A stretch of DNA of 64,000 nt from Anolis sagrei (lineage: Eukaryota; Chordata; Lepidosauria; Squamata; Anolidae). Below are positions 20,701-27,199 of this stretch, one piece after another. Below the pieces are notes generated by a model. It had not been told where the DNA came from, did not search any database, and worked only from the letters and a program-made list of their open reading frames with translations. The translations under genes were made by a program, and so were the position numbers. The stretch lies in contig NC_090025.1 in NCBI RefSeq assembly GCF_037176765.1, positions 75,617,545-75,681,544 on the forward strand, read 5' to 3'. The number at the start of each line of letters is the position of its first letter. Within the stretch, counting starts at the first letter, position 1.

Positions 20701-22832
20701 ATTGATCCCAGATTATGTGCCAGGTTACCTGGCAGTAGGGACTCATATTCCAGTTTAAAACAGAAAATCTGGGATCAGATCCTGGGATACTGGGCCTGTT
20801 TGGAAGAGCCCTCCGTCCACAATGTCATATTATCCAGTTCAATGTGGATTTTATACAGTTGTGTGGAAGGGGTCCCAGAATATCAAGGCAGATGAGCCAG
20901 AATGTCTGCTTTGAACTGGATTATCCAAATCTACACTGCCATATAATCCAGTTCAATGTGGATTTTATATAGCTGTGTGGAAGGAAGTTTAGGCAAGCCC
21001 CCACCCTAGCAACCTTCAAGAAGGATCTCAAAACCTGACTTTTTTGTTGTGCCTTTTACATCTCATTTAGTTCACTCCCCCCAAAATGTAATCCCCATAC
21101 TGCACTTCCCCTTGCCTGTTTGAAGGCCTATCTCCACTACTCCGTTTCCAGTTAGTTTCTCCCCCACAACTATTTCAGTTTCATTTCTATCTCATCCTGA
21201 GTTTTTATCATTTTATCTTGTACATGTGGCCAGCTCATTATGATTGTGATTTATCTCTCATTGTATTTTCTGGACTGTTTTATTGATTCTTATGTTTTAT
21301 TTATTTTATTGTGATGTTTGTTTTGTGCTTTTGGTTTTATTCTGTTGTAATACACTACTGGGCTTGGCCTCATGTAAGCCACCCCGAGTCCCCTTTGGGG
21401 AGATGGTGGCGGGGTATAAATAATAATAATAATAATAATAATAATAATTATTATTATTATTAGGGGCCTGAGAGTCTACTGTACTTTGTTTCTTCCACTG
21501 CTTATTATCTCCCTTCCTCCTCTCCAGATGTGTTTGAAGCAATTATTACTTTCCTGAATTGAGACAGAAAGAAAATCTGATGATCCCGCAAAGTCATGGC
21601 TGTGTGTTGTTGTAGGGTTTTTCGGGCTATATATGGCCATGTTCTAGAGGCATTTTCTCCTGATGTTTTGCCTACATCTATGGCAAGCATCCTCAGAGGT
21701 AGTGAGGTCTGTTGGAACTAGGAAAATGGGTTTATATATCTGTGGAATGTCCAGGGTGGGACAAAGAACTCTTGTCTGTTAGAGCTAGGTTTATTTATTT
21801 ATCTATCTATCGTGTCAGGGGCAGACCAAATAATTACATTGCATTTTTAACAAACAAACAAGCAAGCAAAACACAAAGTTTGCAAGCTTGGTAGTTGATT
21901 AAATGTCATTTGACCAGTAGCTGGCCACTTGGAGTGCCTTTGGAGCTAGGTGTGAATGTTTCAACTGACCCCCTTGATTAGCATTTGATGTGATTGATGT
22001 CATTATGTTTGTGATTTATCTCTTATTGCTAATCAAGGTGGTCAATTGAAACATTCACACCTAGCTCCAACAGACAAGAGTTCTTTGTCTCACCCTGGTC
22101 ATTCCACAGATATATAAACTCATTTTCCTAGTTCCAACAGACCTCGCTATTTCTGAGGATGCTTGCTATAGATGCAGGTGAAACGTCAGGAGAGAATGCC
22201 TCTAGAACATGGCCATATAGCCCGCAAAAACCTAAACAACCCACTGATTCCAGCCATGAAAGACTTCGATAATATCATGGCTGTGTGTTTTGTTGTGCCC
22301 CCAAATCCCCTGGAAACTTACAGCAACGTTTGCATTTCAGGCAAGGAAATGACGGTTTTGCAAGTCCTTTCCTCTGAAATAATAGTCTCTAGTTACTGAT
22401 GGTCTCCCATGCAAGTACTAACCAAGGCTAGCCTTGCTTAGTTTTCAAGATCAGATGGGATCTGGTGTATTTTAGGGTATTTAGGCTCATATGTGATCAG
22501 AATATGGGAACAACTGGCTTTTTGCATTCCTGTTATCTCCTAAGTGGCGGCCTGCTACCCCTGAGGAAGCCTTCAACTCTTACAGGCAGGAGCCATTGCT
22601 CTAACGCCCCTCAGAGCGTTTAGGCCAAGACATGGCTATTGGCTACCTGTGGCTTGCTATTCCCCACATACCAAAGCCCAGCACAGAAGGACGAGAGAGA
22701 GGCAAAGGCGTGGACGAGGCAGCCTCTCGCTTTATCCCCCGCCTTCCCGGCTCGAAGCAGCAGCAGCAAAGCCAAGCGAGAGTACCTGGCCGGGGATCCC
22801 ACCCTGCCCCTCACCTGCCCAGAAGGCTCCAT
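1946..22832 (-). CDS. OCIAD1: OCIAD1, OCIA domain-containing protein 1, eight coding exons
   Basis: Coding exons, in transcription order, are 22815-22832, 17696-17780, 15349-15402, 14240-14287, 11872-11998, 8016-8215, 4788-4940 and 1946-1983. They total 723 nt, or 240 residues plus TGA, with every intron GT-AG and phases matching. Residues 7-110 form the OCIA domain, with YIPTEDEKRVF, ECNEESFWYRS, a hydrophobic segment at about 36-50, a second glycine-rich one at about 66-80, then TCQEKFKKLENSPLGEALR. The polar tail holds FSSSMNESSPTGITD, EESPKRRGFTYDELRNRNRE and ends KVNKYGDSWEE. These match human OCIAD1 closely (recalled, not searched). The family protein sits in mitochondrial inner membrane and endosomes and is linked to complex III assembly and STAT3 signalling; that is family knowledge. 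The first exon (MEPSGQ) is the least certain: the N-terminus is about 12 residues shorter before YIPT than in human, so a small extra exon may be missed. Confidence 0.9.
2335..2395. repeat. (TA)n(CA)n microsatellite
   Basis: About 18 TA units run into CA/ACATAC repeats, in OCIAD1 intron 7. Confidence 0.85.
2505..2665. mobile_element. probable pogo/Tigger-like MITE remnant
   Basis: CCTCCATATCCATGGATTTT at the left and a related GCATATATAGGTTTTGGTACC at the right resemble Tigger-type termini. Old and without clear duplications. Confidence 0.3.
3198..4018 (-). mobile_element. Helitron with internal polypyrimidine expansion
   Basis: On the minus strand it begins TCTATATAAATA (4018 leftward) and ends CTAG (3201-3198), with a short GC hairpin (GCCAC...GTGGC) about 10-15 bp before CTAG. 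The flanks are A at 3197 and T at 4019, the A|T target Helitrons use. No coding capacity, so non-autonomous. The CACACA/TATATG-rich terminal segment appears twice, on either side of a CCTTT-rich tract at 3404-3735. Confidence 0.8.
3404..3735 (+). repeat. polypyrimidine (CCTTT/CCCTT) tract
   Basis: About 330 bp of almost pure C/T on the plus strand. Long open frames in all frames here are products of the low complexity. Confidence 0.9.
4141..4787. other. OCIAD1 intron 7, no recognisable element
   Basis: AT-rich unique-looking sequence up to exon 7. Nothing else identified. Confidence 0.5.
4788..4940 (-). CDS. OCIAD1: OCIAD1 coding exon 7 (residues 178-228 plus split Gly229)
   Basis: Acceptor GTTCCCTAAG and donor GTAAAT. 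Encodes EESPKRRGFTYDELRNRN, a charged conserved tail motif, and ends PLKKE. Confidence 0.92.
5315..5935 (-). mobile_element. 5'-truncated jockey-superfamily (possibly Vingi) LINE
   Basis: Reverse strand encodes the C-terminal part of a non-LTR ORF with the zinc-knuckle-like motif CKCGEEQTTDHLLQC. It ends in a 3' UTR with GACACGATAAATAAAA. The perfect 12-bp duplication GGAGGTTAAATT flanks it (5303-5314, 5936-5947). The frame is broken in places. OCIAD1 intron 6. Confidence 0.8.
5948..6377. other. OCIAD1 intron 6, no recognisable element
   Basis: Between two LINE insertions. A small open frame at 6043-6258 has no recognised similarity and is not called. Confidence 0.5.
6388..7043 (+). mobile_element. 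5'-truncated jockey-superfamily (possibly Vingi) LINE with open C-terminal frame
   Basis: Flanked by the perfect duplication ATGACAAATC (6378-6387, 7044-7053). The frame from the insertion point to 6979 is open for about 197 codons. It includes PTPLEKL, FLRSTETLTGTPQQARVQKW, RCRASLKKWGYKVEST, CKCGEEQTPEHLLQC and a stop, then a short 3' UTR and CTGACATGATAAATAAATAA. Same family as 5315-5935 but opposite strand. Confidence 0.85.
7138..7386. mobile_element. TIR MITE
   Basis: Left CCATATTTTCTTACATAA and right TTATGCAATGAAATATGG are imperfect inverted repeats. The interior has GGGCCCCAAAATGGGG. TA lies at both outer edges, so a Tc1/mariner-like origin is possible. Confidence 0.5.
7390..8015. other. 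OCIAD1 intron 6 near exon 6, no recognisable element
   Basis: Apart from a short palindrome at about 7420-7460 (ATAGTTCTATAAGAT...), nothing identified. Confidence 0.5.
8016..8215 (-). CDS. OCIAD1: OCIAD1 coding exon 6 (residues 111-177 plus split Glu178)
   Basis: Acceptor TTTCTCTGCAG and donor GTACAG. Encodes a polar Ser/Pro-rich linker beginning YHSQQPGFSKAPPSF and ending in the conserved FSSSMNESSPTGITD block. Confidence 0.92.
8725..9203 (+). mobile_element. L2-like LINE 3' end
   Basis: Encodes the end of the ORF2 reading frame (RTLRSSGEALLSLPP, MRDRAFSVVTPRVWNPLP, FREKVKTRLFEQAF). The 3' UTR contains GGGCTGAGAAAGGCGGTATAC and a short AAAT repeat tail. 5' truncated. OCIAD1 intron 5. The following stretch 9204-9784 holds only faint MITE remnants near 9285-9370. 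Confidence 0.8.
9785..10120 (-). mobile_element. L2-like LINE 3' UTR fragment
   Basis: Starts with (AAT)n then CTTTATTTGTACCCCGCC and GGGGACTCGGGGC, the reverse complement of the L2-like tail. Confidence 0.65.
10205..10347 (+). mobile_element. L2-like LINE tail fragment
   Basis: GCCACCCCGAGTCGCC, CGGGCTGAGAAGGGCGG and an AATAATAAT tail. The stretch 10350-10955 to the right shows nothing recognisable. Confidence 0.6.
10968..11649. mobile_element. Penelope-like inverted-pair repeat, interrupted by a hAT element
   Basis: A left arm in reverse orientation and a right arm in forward orientation face each other (...TTTTTCCGGGCTATATGG... and CCATATAGCCCGGAAAAA...). Each carries a GAAACGTCAGG block (the left one changed in one base), and the right end resumes after the hAT as CCCAGTGATTCCGGCCATG. 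The perfect 12-bp duplication AAAAATTACATT flanks the whole unit (10956-10967, 11650-11661). Confidence 0.75.
11142..11606. mobile_element. non-autonomous hAT element (nested)
   Basis: Ends CAGGGCCGTAGC and GCTACAGGCCTG are imperfect inverted repeats. The perfect 8-bp duplication ACAACAAC (11134-11141, 11607-11614) lies inside the Penelope-like copy. The interior has long G and C runs and no coding capacity. Same family as 18419-18709. Confidence 0.85.
11708..11738. repeat. (GT)n microsatellite
   Basis: About 15 GT units, 130 bp from OCIAD1 exon 5. Confidence 0.9.
11872..11998 (-). CDS. OCIAD1: OCIAD1 coding exon 5 (residues 70-110 plus split Glu111)
   Basis: Acceptor TAAATAAG and donor GTAAGA. 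Encodes AGFCGYIGGKVSYMK, then TCQEKFKKLENSPLGEALR, the end of the OCIA domain and its most conserved stretch. Confidence 0.92.
12001..13208. other. OCIAD1 intron 4, no recognisable element
   Basis: Searched on both strands for the missing coding exon, which proved to lie further upstream at 14240. Nothing else seen. Confidence 0.5.
13209..13750 (-). mobile_element. 5'-truncated jockey-superfamily (possibly Vingi) LINE with internal deletion
   Basis: Tail TTTATTTATCATGTCAGAAG at the left. The reverse strand encodes ICKCGEEQTTDHLLQC and FLRSTETLAGTPQQARV, with roughly 130 bp missing between these two parts compared with the other copies. OCIAD1 intron 4. Confidence 0.75.
14240..14287 (-). CDS. 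OCIAD1: OCIAD1 coding exon 4 (residues 53-69)
   Basis: A 48-nt exon with GTGAGT donor. Encodes GILTTHSRFGSIPKVAF across its junctions (human GILSSHPKYGSLPKLIL). It was located from the phase gap between exons 3 and 5. An L2-like fragment and a hAT MITE lie directly either side. Confidence 0.85.
14356..14479. mobile_element. palindromic hAT-type MITE
   Basis: CAGTGGTTACCAATG at the left, GGGAACCAATG at the right, with CTTCAGCTCCCAGAACTCC and its inverse between. No convincing 8-bp duplication. A second 3' end of this kind (GGTTGGGAACCACTG) lies near 15045-15061; the rest of 14480-15348 shows nothing. Confidence 0.55.
15349..15402 (-). CDS. OCIAD1: OCIAD1 coding exon 3 (residues 36-52)
   Basis: Acceptor CCCACCCACAG and donor GTAAGC. 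Encodes LPIASISMVITQMLIKK, the first hydrophobic segment (human VPLAATSMLITQGLISK). Confidence 0.9.
15885..16895 (+). mobile_element. Helitron split by an L2-like LINE
   Basis: 5' part 15885-15947 begins TCTATATAAATAAAAATG. The sequence resumes at about 16629 with ACTCAAAAACCACTGG and ends in CTAG (16892-16895) followed by T. OCIAD1 intron 2. Confidence 0.75.
15948..16628 (+). mobile_element. L2-like LINE 3' end inserted in a Helitron
   Basis: Encodes LVQRSAAMILTGAERREHTT, LHWLPICYRAQFKVLALAFK, RTLRSSGEALLSIPP and RDRAFSVVAPRF, followed by a 3' UTR with GGCTGAGAAACGGCGG and an (AAAT)n tail. 5' truncated; one stop follows RF where related copies read W. Confidence 0.8.
17161..17410. mobile_element. 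probable pogo/Tigger-like MITE
   Basis: Begins CAGTTAGCCCTCTATATTTG with GCGGGGGTTTG, typical of Tigger-type ends. The interior (CTTCTACCAGAAGTTG) recurs in the related copies at 29412 and 36770. Right end eroded. Confidence 0.4.
17696..17780 (-). CDS. OCIAD1: OCIAD1 coding exon 2 (residues 7-34 plus split Ser35)
   Basis: Acceptor ...GACAAAAG and donor GTAAGT. Encodes SQINMTYIPTEDEKRV then FRECNEESFWYR, the start of the OCIA domain. The last base T joins CC of the next exon to make Ser, as in human WFRS. Confidence 0.9.
17783..18410. other. OCIAD1 intron 1, no recognisable element
   Basis: Unique-looking AT-rich DNA. 18720-19440 is the same. Confidence 0.5.
18419..18709. mobile_element. non-autonomous hAT element
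   Basis: Ends CAGGGCCATAGCCAG and GCTGCAGGCCTG, with the perfect 8-bp duplication CTCTCATC (18411-18418, 18710-18717). Interior G-rich, then a (CA)n run. Shorter relative of 11142-11606. Confidence 0.85.
19446..19600 (-). mobile_element. L2-like LINE 3' UTR fragment
   Basis: (AAC)n then TTTATTTGTATTCCGTCC and GGGGGGATTCAGGGCGG, the reversed L2-like tail. Confidence 0.6.
19813..19952. mobile_element. palindromic MITE, GGGCCCTTCCACAC family
   Basis: Starts GGGCCCTTCCACACAG and ends CTGTGTGGAAGGGCCC, with arms able to fold along most of the length. The 3-bp duplication ATA (19810-19812, 19953-19955) flanks it. The 3-bp duplication and GGGC ends suggest PIF/Harbinger; that is inference. Confidence 0.75.
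19965..20990. repeat. cluster of decayed related MITEs
   Basis: At least four overlapping or head-to-tail pieces with TACACTG, TATAATCCAGTTCAA, GGAAGGGGTCCC and similar MITE words, including GGGCCCTTCCACACAGTC near 20572. Individual borders are unclear. Confidence 0.6.
20995..21462 (+). mobile_element. L2-like LINE 3' end with (AAT)n tail
   Basis: Starts with ACCTTCAAGAAGGATCTCAAAACC (end of the ORF in related LINEs) and has a 3' UTR with GCCACCCCGAGTCCCC, GGTGGCGGGGTATAAATAAT and an (AAT)n tail. Confidence 0.65.
21609..22274. mobile_element. Penelope-like inverted-pair repeat, interrupted by a LINE
   Basis: Left arm reverse, right arm forward, with long complementary segments (AACTAGGAAAATGGG... 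and ...CTCATTTTCCTAGTT). The right arm holds CTGAGGA and GAAACGTCAGG. The perfect 15-bp duplication TCATGGCTGTGTGTT (21594-21608, 22275-22289) flanks it. It lies just outside the OCIAD1 CpG block, in intron 1. Confidence 0.8.
21791..21942 (-). mobile_element. short jockey-superfamily LINE 3' end, nested
   Basis: Only the last ~150 bp of the LINE (tail TTTATTTATC...CGTGTCAGGGG in reverse), flanked by the 9-bp duplication GAGCTAGGT (21782-21790, 21943-21951), inside the Penelope-like copy. Confidence 0.8.
22300..22490 (-). mobile_element. 5S rRNA-derived SINE fragment
   Basis: Reverse strand of 22396-22485 reads like the 5S rRNA interior: GATCCCATCTGATCTTG, AACTAAGCAAGGCTAGCC, TTAGTACTTGCATGGGAGACC. 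It is followed by a SINE-like body to about 22300. Too diverged to be a working 5S gene. Confidence 0.65.
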
Positions 22833-23070
22833 TGGCGAGAGTGCGGGGGGGCGTGGCTTCGACAAGAGAGCCCACCACTCGCTCACTCACTTTGCCCGAG
22901 GCTCCCAGGAAGACAACAGAACACACAGACCGGAAGCCGAGCTCCAATCACCGGAAGGGCACGAAGGGCGACGCTTTCCCATACGGAACTGGGTTTCCAT
23001 AGACAGGACGCGGCTAGAAAGCCTTCCGGAGGATCAAAAGGATGGAAACTCTATAGGAACGCGCGTTGGT
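22600..23070 (-). promoter_or_regulatory. CpG-rich OCIAD1 promoter and 5' UTR region
   Basis: GC- and CpG-rich block in otherwise AT-rich DNA, containing the OCIAD1 start exon. No TATA box was recognised. Open frames running through it on both strands follow from its GC content and are not called. The transcription start probably lies at about 22.85-23.05 kb, read leftward. Confidence 0.7.
22815..22832 (-). CDS. OCIAD1: OCIAD1 coding exon 1 (residues 1-6)
   Basis: ATG GAG CCT TCT GGG CAG is followed by a GTGAGG donor inside the CpG-rich block. It ends in phase 0, and the next exon starts in phase 0. Position -3 is C and +4 is G, so the start context is only fair. Chosen because it is the only ATG found here with a good donor and the right phase. 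Confidence 0.6.
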
Positions 23071-23218
23071 TTTTCTGAAAGTGTCTCAAGCTGGATCTAC
23101 GCTGCCCTATATCCCAGGATCTGTTCCCAGATTAACTGCTTTGAACTGGATTATGTGAGTCTACAGTCGGCCACATAACCTGGGCTCAGATCCTGGGATA
23201 TAGGGCTGTGTAGATCCG

Positions 23219-23942
23219 GGGCCCTTCCACACAGCCCTATATCCCAGAATATCAAGGCAGAAAATCCCACAATATCTGCTTTCAACTGGGGGCCCTTCCA
23301 TACAGCCCTATATCCCAGAATACCTAAGTAGTAAATCCTACAATATCTGCTTTGAACTGAGGGCCCTTCCATACAGCCCTATATCCCAGAATAACAAAGT
23401 AGTAAATCCTACAATATCTACTTTGAACTGGGGGCCCTTCCGCACAGCCCTATATCCCAGAATACCTAAGTAGTAAATCCTACAATATCTGCTTTGAACT
23501 GAGGGCCCTTCCATACAGCCCTATATCCCAGAATAACAAAGTAGTAAATCCTACAATATCTACTTTGAACTGGGGGCCCTTCCGCACAGCCCTATATCCC
23601 AGAATACCTAAGTAATAAATCCTACAATATCTGCTTTGAACTGGGGGCCCTTCCATACAGCCCTATATCCCAGAATACCTAAGTAGTAAACCCTACAATA
23701 TCTGCTTTGAACTGGGGGCCCTTCCATACAGCCCTATATCCCAGAATACCTAAGTAGTAAATCCTACAATATCTGCTTTGAACTGGGGGCCCTTCCATAC
23801 AGCCCTATATCCCAGAATATCAAAGTAGTAAATCCCACAATATCTGCTTTGAACTGGTGGACTCAGATAGCCCAGTTCAAAGCAGATATTGTGGTATTTT
23901 CTGCCTTGATATTCTGGGATAAAGGACTGTGTGGAAGGGCCC
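23219..23942 (+). repeat. MITE-arm minisatellite: nine 71-bp units plus one inverted arm
   Basis: Units start with GGGCCC at 23219, 23290, 23361, 23432, 23503, 23574, 23645, 23716 and 23787, exactly 71 bp apart. Each reads GGGCCCTTCCRYACAGCCC ... AACTG. The inverted right arm follows (ending GGAAGGGCCC at about 23942). So a single palindromic MITE has had its left arm multiplied. About 150 bp upstream of the OCIAD1 CpG block. Confidence 0.9.
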
Positions 23943-24058
23943 CCAGCCTCTGAATGCCCAAGATAAGGGGTGCATGTTACCCTGTAGAATTAATGTAGTT
24001 TGACACCACTTTAATTGCCATGGCTCAATGTTGTGAAATCATAGGAGCTGTAGTCTTA

Positions 24059-24207
24059 GGGCCCTTCCACATGGCCCTATATCCCAGAATATCAAGGCAG
24101 AAAATCCCACAATACTTGCTTTGAACTGAGTTATCTGAGTCCACACTCAGATAATGTGGGATTTCCTGCCTTGGTATTCTGAGATATAGGGCTGTGTGGA
24201 AGGGCCC
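24059..24207. mobile_element. palindromic MITE, GGGCCCTTCCACAC family (nested)
   Basis: Ends GGGCCCTTCCACATGG and CTGTGTGGAAGGGCCC, with the perfect 3-bp duplication TTA (24056-24058, 24208-24210). Best-preserved single copy, and the one that most supports a PIF/Harbinger assignment. Confidence 0.8.
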
Positions 24208-24334
24208 TTACAATATCTTCAACTTTCTCTGCCCAACAATGCTGGTTCCTTACCAATCTACAACATCTAGCATCCCATAGCACTGAGACATGGCAGTTAA
24301 TGCAGTGTCACAATGGATTAATGTGACTGTAGGT

Positions 24335-24464
24335 CAGGCATATGCAAACTTTGGCCCTCCAGGTGTTTTAGACTTCAACTCCCACAATTCCTAGTAGCCA
24401 GTAGGCTGGTAGGAATTGTGGAAGTTGAAGTCCACAATGGAGGGCCAAAGTTTGCCCATGACTG
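24335..24464. mobile_element. palindromic hAT MITE (nested)
   Basis: CAGGCATATGCAAACTTTGG and CCAAAGTTTGCCCATGACTG are inverted ends. Imperfect 8-bp duplication CTGTAGGT/ATGTAGAT. Confidence 0.7.
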
Positions 24465-24496
24465 ATGTAGATACACCCTATGACATTGGAGGCCAG

Positions 24497-25160
24497 GGGG
24501 TGCATCTATACTATAAAATTAATGCAGGCTGATTCCACTTTAACTTCCATGGTTCAGTGCTATGGAATCCTGGGTGTTGCATTTCAGTGAGGAACCTGTA
24601 TTCCTTGGTTGAAAACAACAACAACAAAACTTTATTTATATACCGCTCTATCTCCCCAAGGGGACTCAGAGCGGTTTCCAAGTGACATAATCAATACATA
24701 CAAAGAGAACAGCATGAACATAAAATTAACAAGACAAAATAAGCATTAAAACCACAATAGCCACATATAAAAACCACATATATTTAAAATAATCCTGCCT
24801 GTCCAAGGCAGTTTAAAAGGCTGGGCTGGGTTAGTGCGATTTTAGAGGACCCAGGAAATTAGGTAGAGTCTACTGTTCATTTCCAGGGCCTAATAGAAGA
24901 AAGTGACCTGGGTAATTGGTAGAAAAAGATATGGCCAATGTCTACAGTCTGTGGGTCAGAACTAGAACTAGTCGTTCTCAAAGGTTTGTTTAAACCACCA
25001 GGTCTTCAGGCTCTTACGAAAGGAGGGGAGGGATGGGGCCTGTCTTATTTCTCTAGGAAGGGCATTCCAGAGGCAAATGACCGACCATGATTCCATAGTA
25101 TTGAGACATGGCAGTAAAAGTGGAGTCAAACTACATTAATTCTACATCATAGATTCACCC
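24497..25160. mobile_element. palindromic MITE (GGGTGCAT family) split by an L2-like LINE
   Basis: Left arm 24497-24612 (GGGGGTGCATCTATACT...AATCCTGGGTGTTG). Right arm about 25084-25160 (ATGATTCCATAGTATTGAG...ATAGATTCACCCC). A diverged CORE-SINE-like piece follows at about 25165-25290. Confidence 0.6.
24618..25083 (-). mobile_element. L2-like LINE 3' end (nested)
   Basis: Tail ACAACAACAAAACTTTATTT, then ACCGCTCTATCTCCCC and GGGACTCAGAGCGG; the reverse strand ends in ORF sequence around GGAAGGGCATTCCAGAGGC. Confidence 0.65.
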
Positions 25161-25355
25161 CAGAACTTATATCACTGCTGAGCCAGGGAAATCCATTGGG
25201 TGACTTTGGGTGGGTTATACTCTCTCAGCCTCTAAACCACATGCTAGGATCACTATGAACCAAAAAAGACTTGAAATCAGACAACAAACTTACTCCTGCA
25301 TTGGCAGCCAAAAGGAAGTTCTGATCAGTCACAGCAGTCAAGCTGTCCAATAGAT

Positions 25356-25489
25356 CAGTGTTCTCAAACCTCTGCTTTCCAAGTATTTTGGACTTCAGCT
25401 TCCAGAAATCCCTGATAGTTTACCAGCTGCTAGGAACTGTGGGAGCTGGAGTCAAAAACATCTGGAGGTATAGAGTTTGAGAAACACTG
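25356..25489. mobile_element. palindromic hAT MITE
   Basis: CAGTGTTCTCAAACC and TTTGAGAAACACTG ends; near-perfect duplication CAATAGAT/CTATAGAT (25348-25355, 25490-25497). Confidence 0.7.
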
Positions 25490-25764
25490 CTATAGATTGA
25501 AGGCGATTGTTAACTCGAGAATGAAGATACCACATATCCTTAGCGCAGACTGCTTAAAGGTCTTTCGCATTTTCAAAATAGACTCTCAGAAAAGTGATGA
25601 TTCTTTAATGCTTTGAAAACAAATTAGCTAAAGAAAAATGGAATTCCCAAAAGTAATTGTAAATGGAAAGAGTATTAATCGTTTATACACTGAGCCCCTC
25701 CCCAAAGCAGTTTAAAAGGGATCAGTTGCGACATAATTCTGTTTTGAAGTTTTATTTTAATTTA

Positions 25765-25910
25765 GGGTCCTTCCACACAGCCCTATATCCCAGAATATCA
25801 AGGCAGAAAGTCCCACATCTGAGTGTGGAGTCAGATAACCCAGTTCAAAGCAGATATTGTGGGACTTTCTGCCTTGATATTCTGGGATATAGGGTTGTGT
25901 GGAAGGGCCC
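25765..25910. mobile_element. palindromic MITE, GGGCCCTTCCACAC family
   Basis: GGGTCCTTCCACACAGCCC to GGAAGGGCCC; flanks TTA and ATA. Confidence 0.75.
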
Positions 25911-26047
25911 ATATTAGGATCATTAAACAATACTATCTGATGCACACTGTCGTGTTCTTATTTCTATCTGGTTTTGATTTATATGTGAACATGGTCATAA
26001 CACTGGATGAACTGAACTTTTTTCCCCAAAATATTGCCTGTGTCTGA

Positions 26048-26193
26048 GGACCCTTCCACACAGCCTTATATCCCAGAAAATCAAGGCAGAAAATCCCACA
26101 ATATCTGCTTTGAACTGGGTTATCTGACTCCACACTCAGATAATGTGAGATTTTCTGCCTTGATATTTTGGAATATAAGGCTGTGTAGAAGGA
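26048..26193. mobile_element. palindromic MITE, GGGCCCTTCCACAC family, diverged
   Basis: GGACCCTTCCACACAGCC to GGCTGTGTAGAAGGAC; TGA lies on both sides. The stretch 26200-27190 shows nothing else. Confidence 0.7.
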
Positions 26194-27199
26194 CTGAGCT
26201 GACGTACATGGTTTTTATGGAGTGTGTGTGTCATAGGGGTGCATTTTAAGTCTTAAGACATTTGACTCGCAAGCAGAATTCCTGTTCTGTTTCACTGCTG
26301 ACAAGTTAGGGACTTTGAGAAATCACAGAAAAGGCATTTCTGGAATTATATATTGTTATGCTTTCCTTTTCCCCAGTGATCTGAGAGGAATGCAAAGAGC
26401 TGAAGGACAAAATGTAAATCTTGGGGTAAGCCATACTTTCCCCCAATTGTTTCCCAGCATGGAAGCCATTAAGATAAAGAGATAAAAAATTGTTTGTCCT
26501 AACTTACATTTACTGTATTATCTTCTCCATTCAGCCCCTCCAGCAAATATATAGCTGTGGGTAGAAGAATGGTTATATTTCAGAGGAAGGAACTTGTTAA
26601 GCCACCTCTGCGTTTTCCTTGCCTAAGAAAACCTTCTGAAATTCATGCTGTTGTGATAAGTCACATGCATGCAAATGCAATGCACACATAGTGCTGACTT
26701 ATAATTGCAGTCTTGGCATAACATTGTTAAGAAAGTGCAAGCAGCACAGTGCAATCCTATTAATGTGTACTCAAAAGTAAGTTTCACTGTGCTTCCTTCC
26801 AAGGTAAGTGTAGATAAGATTACAGCCTTAGTTTGTTGCCCACCCTAAACTGTTGACACACAAAGACAACATTTGATTGCCACAATGCCCTTCTCTCCAT
26901 ATTATATTTTGCACTATTGCTTCTGGCAAACCTAAGAAGAAACACCTAAGAACTTTTATTTTAAGATTAATCTGTTAACCATTTGGTTATCTGCTTTCTG
27001 ATGAAGCCAACAGTCATGCTCTTCTGAGATCAAGACACTGTGTAATTCAAATCATTCACATACAATAAAATGAATATACTGCTTTTATTGAGATGGAATT
27101 ATGGACTACTATATATCCCTGAATTAAAAATATCTAAATGTTTCTTTTAGTGCAATTGAAAATATCTTTTTTCAATATCATTCGAGAAACCAATAATTT

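Larger units (their letters stand above)
23966..24480. mobile_element. palindromic MITE (GGGTGCAT family) holding two other elements
   Basis: Outer arms read GGGGTGCATG...TTAATGTAGTTTGACACC and ...GGCAGTTAATGCAGTGTC...GATACACCC. A GGGCCC-type MITE (24059-24207) and a hAT MITE (24335-24464) have inserted in it. Confidence 0.6.

Noticed and set aside
22396-22485. 5S rRNA gene
   Set aside because: Only part of the 5S sequence, diverged, and followed by a SINE body.
22620-23178. Overlapping open frames through the OCIAD1 CpG block
   Set aside because: GC-rich DNA lacks stops. Only the short ATG-GTGAGG exon fits the gene's phase.
24059-24207. Kolobok-type TTAA duplication for the GGGCCC MITE
   Set aside because: Flanks are CTTA and TTAC, so only the 3-bp TTA is duplicated; another copy has ATA.
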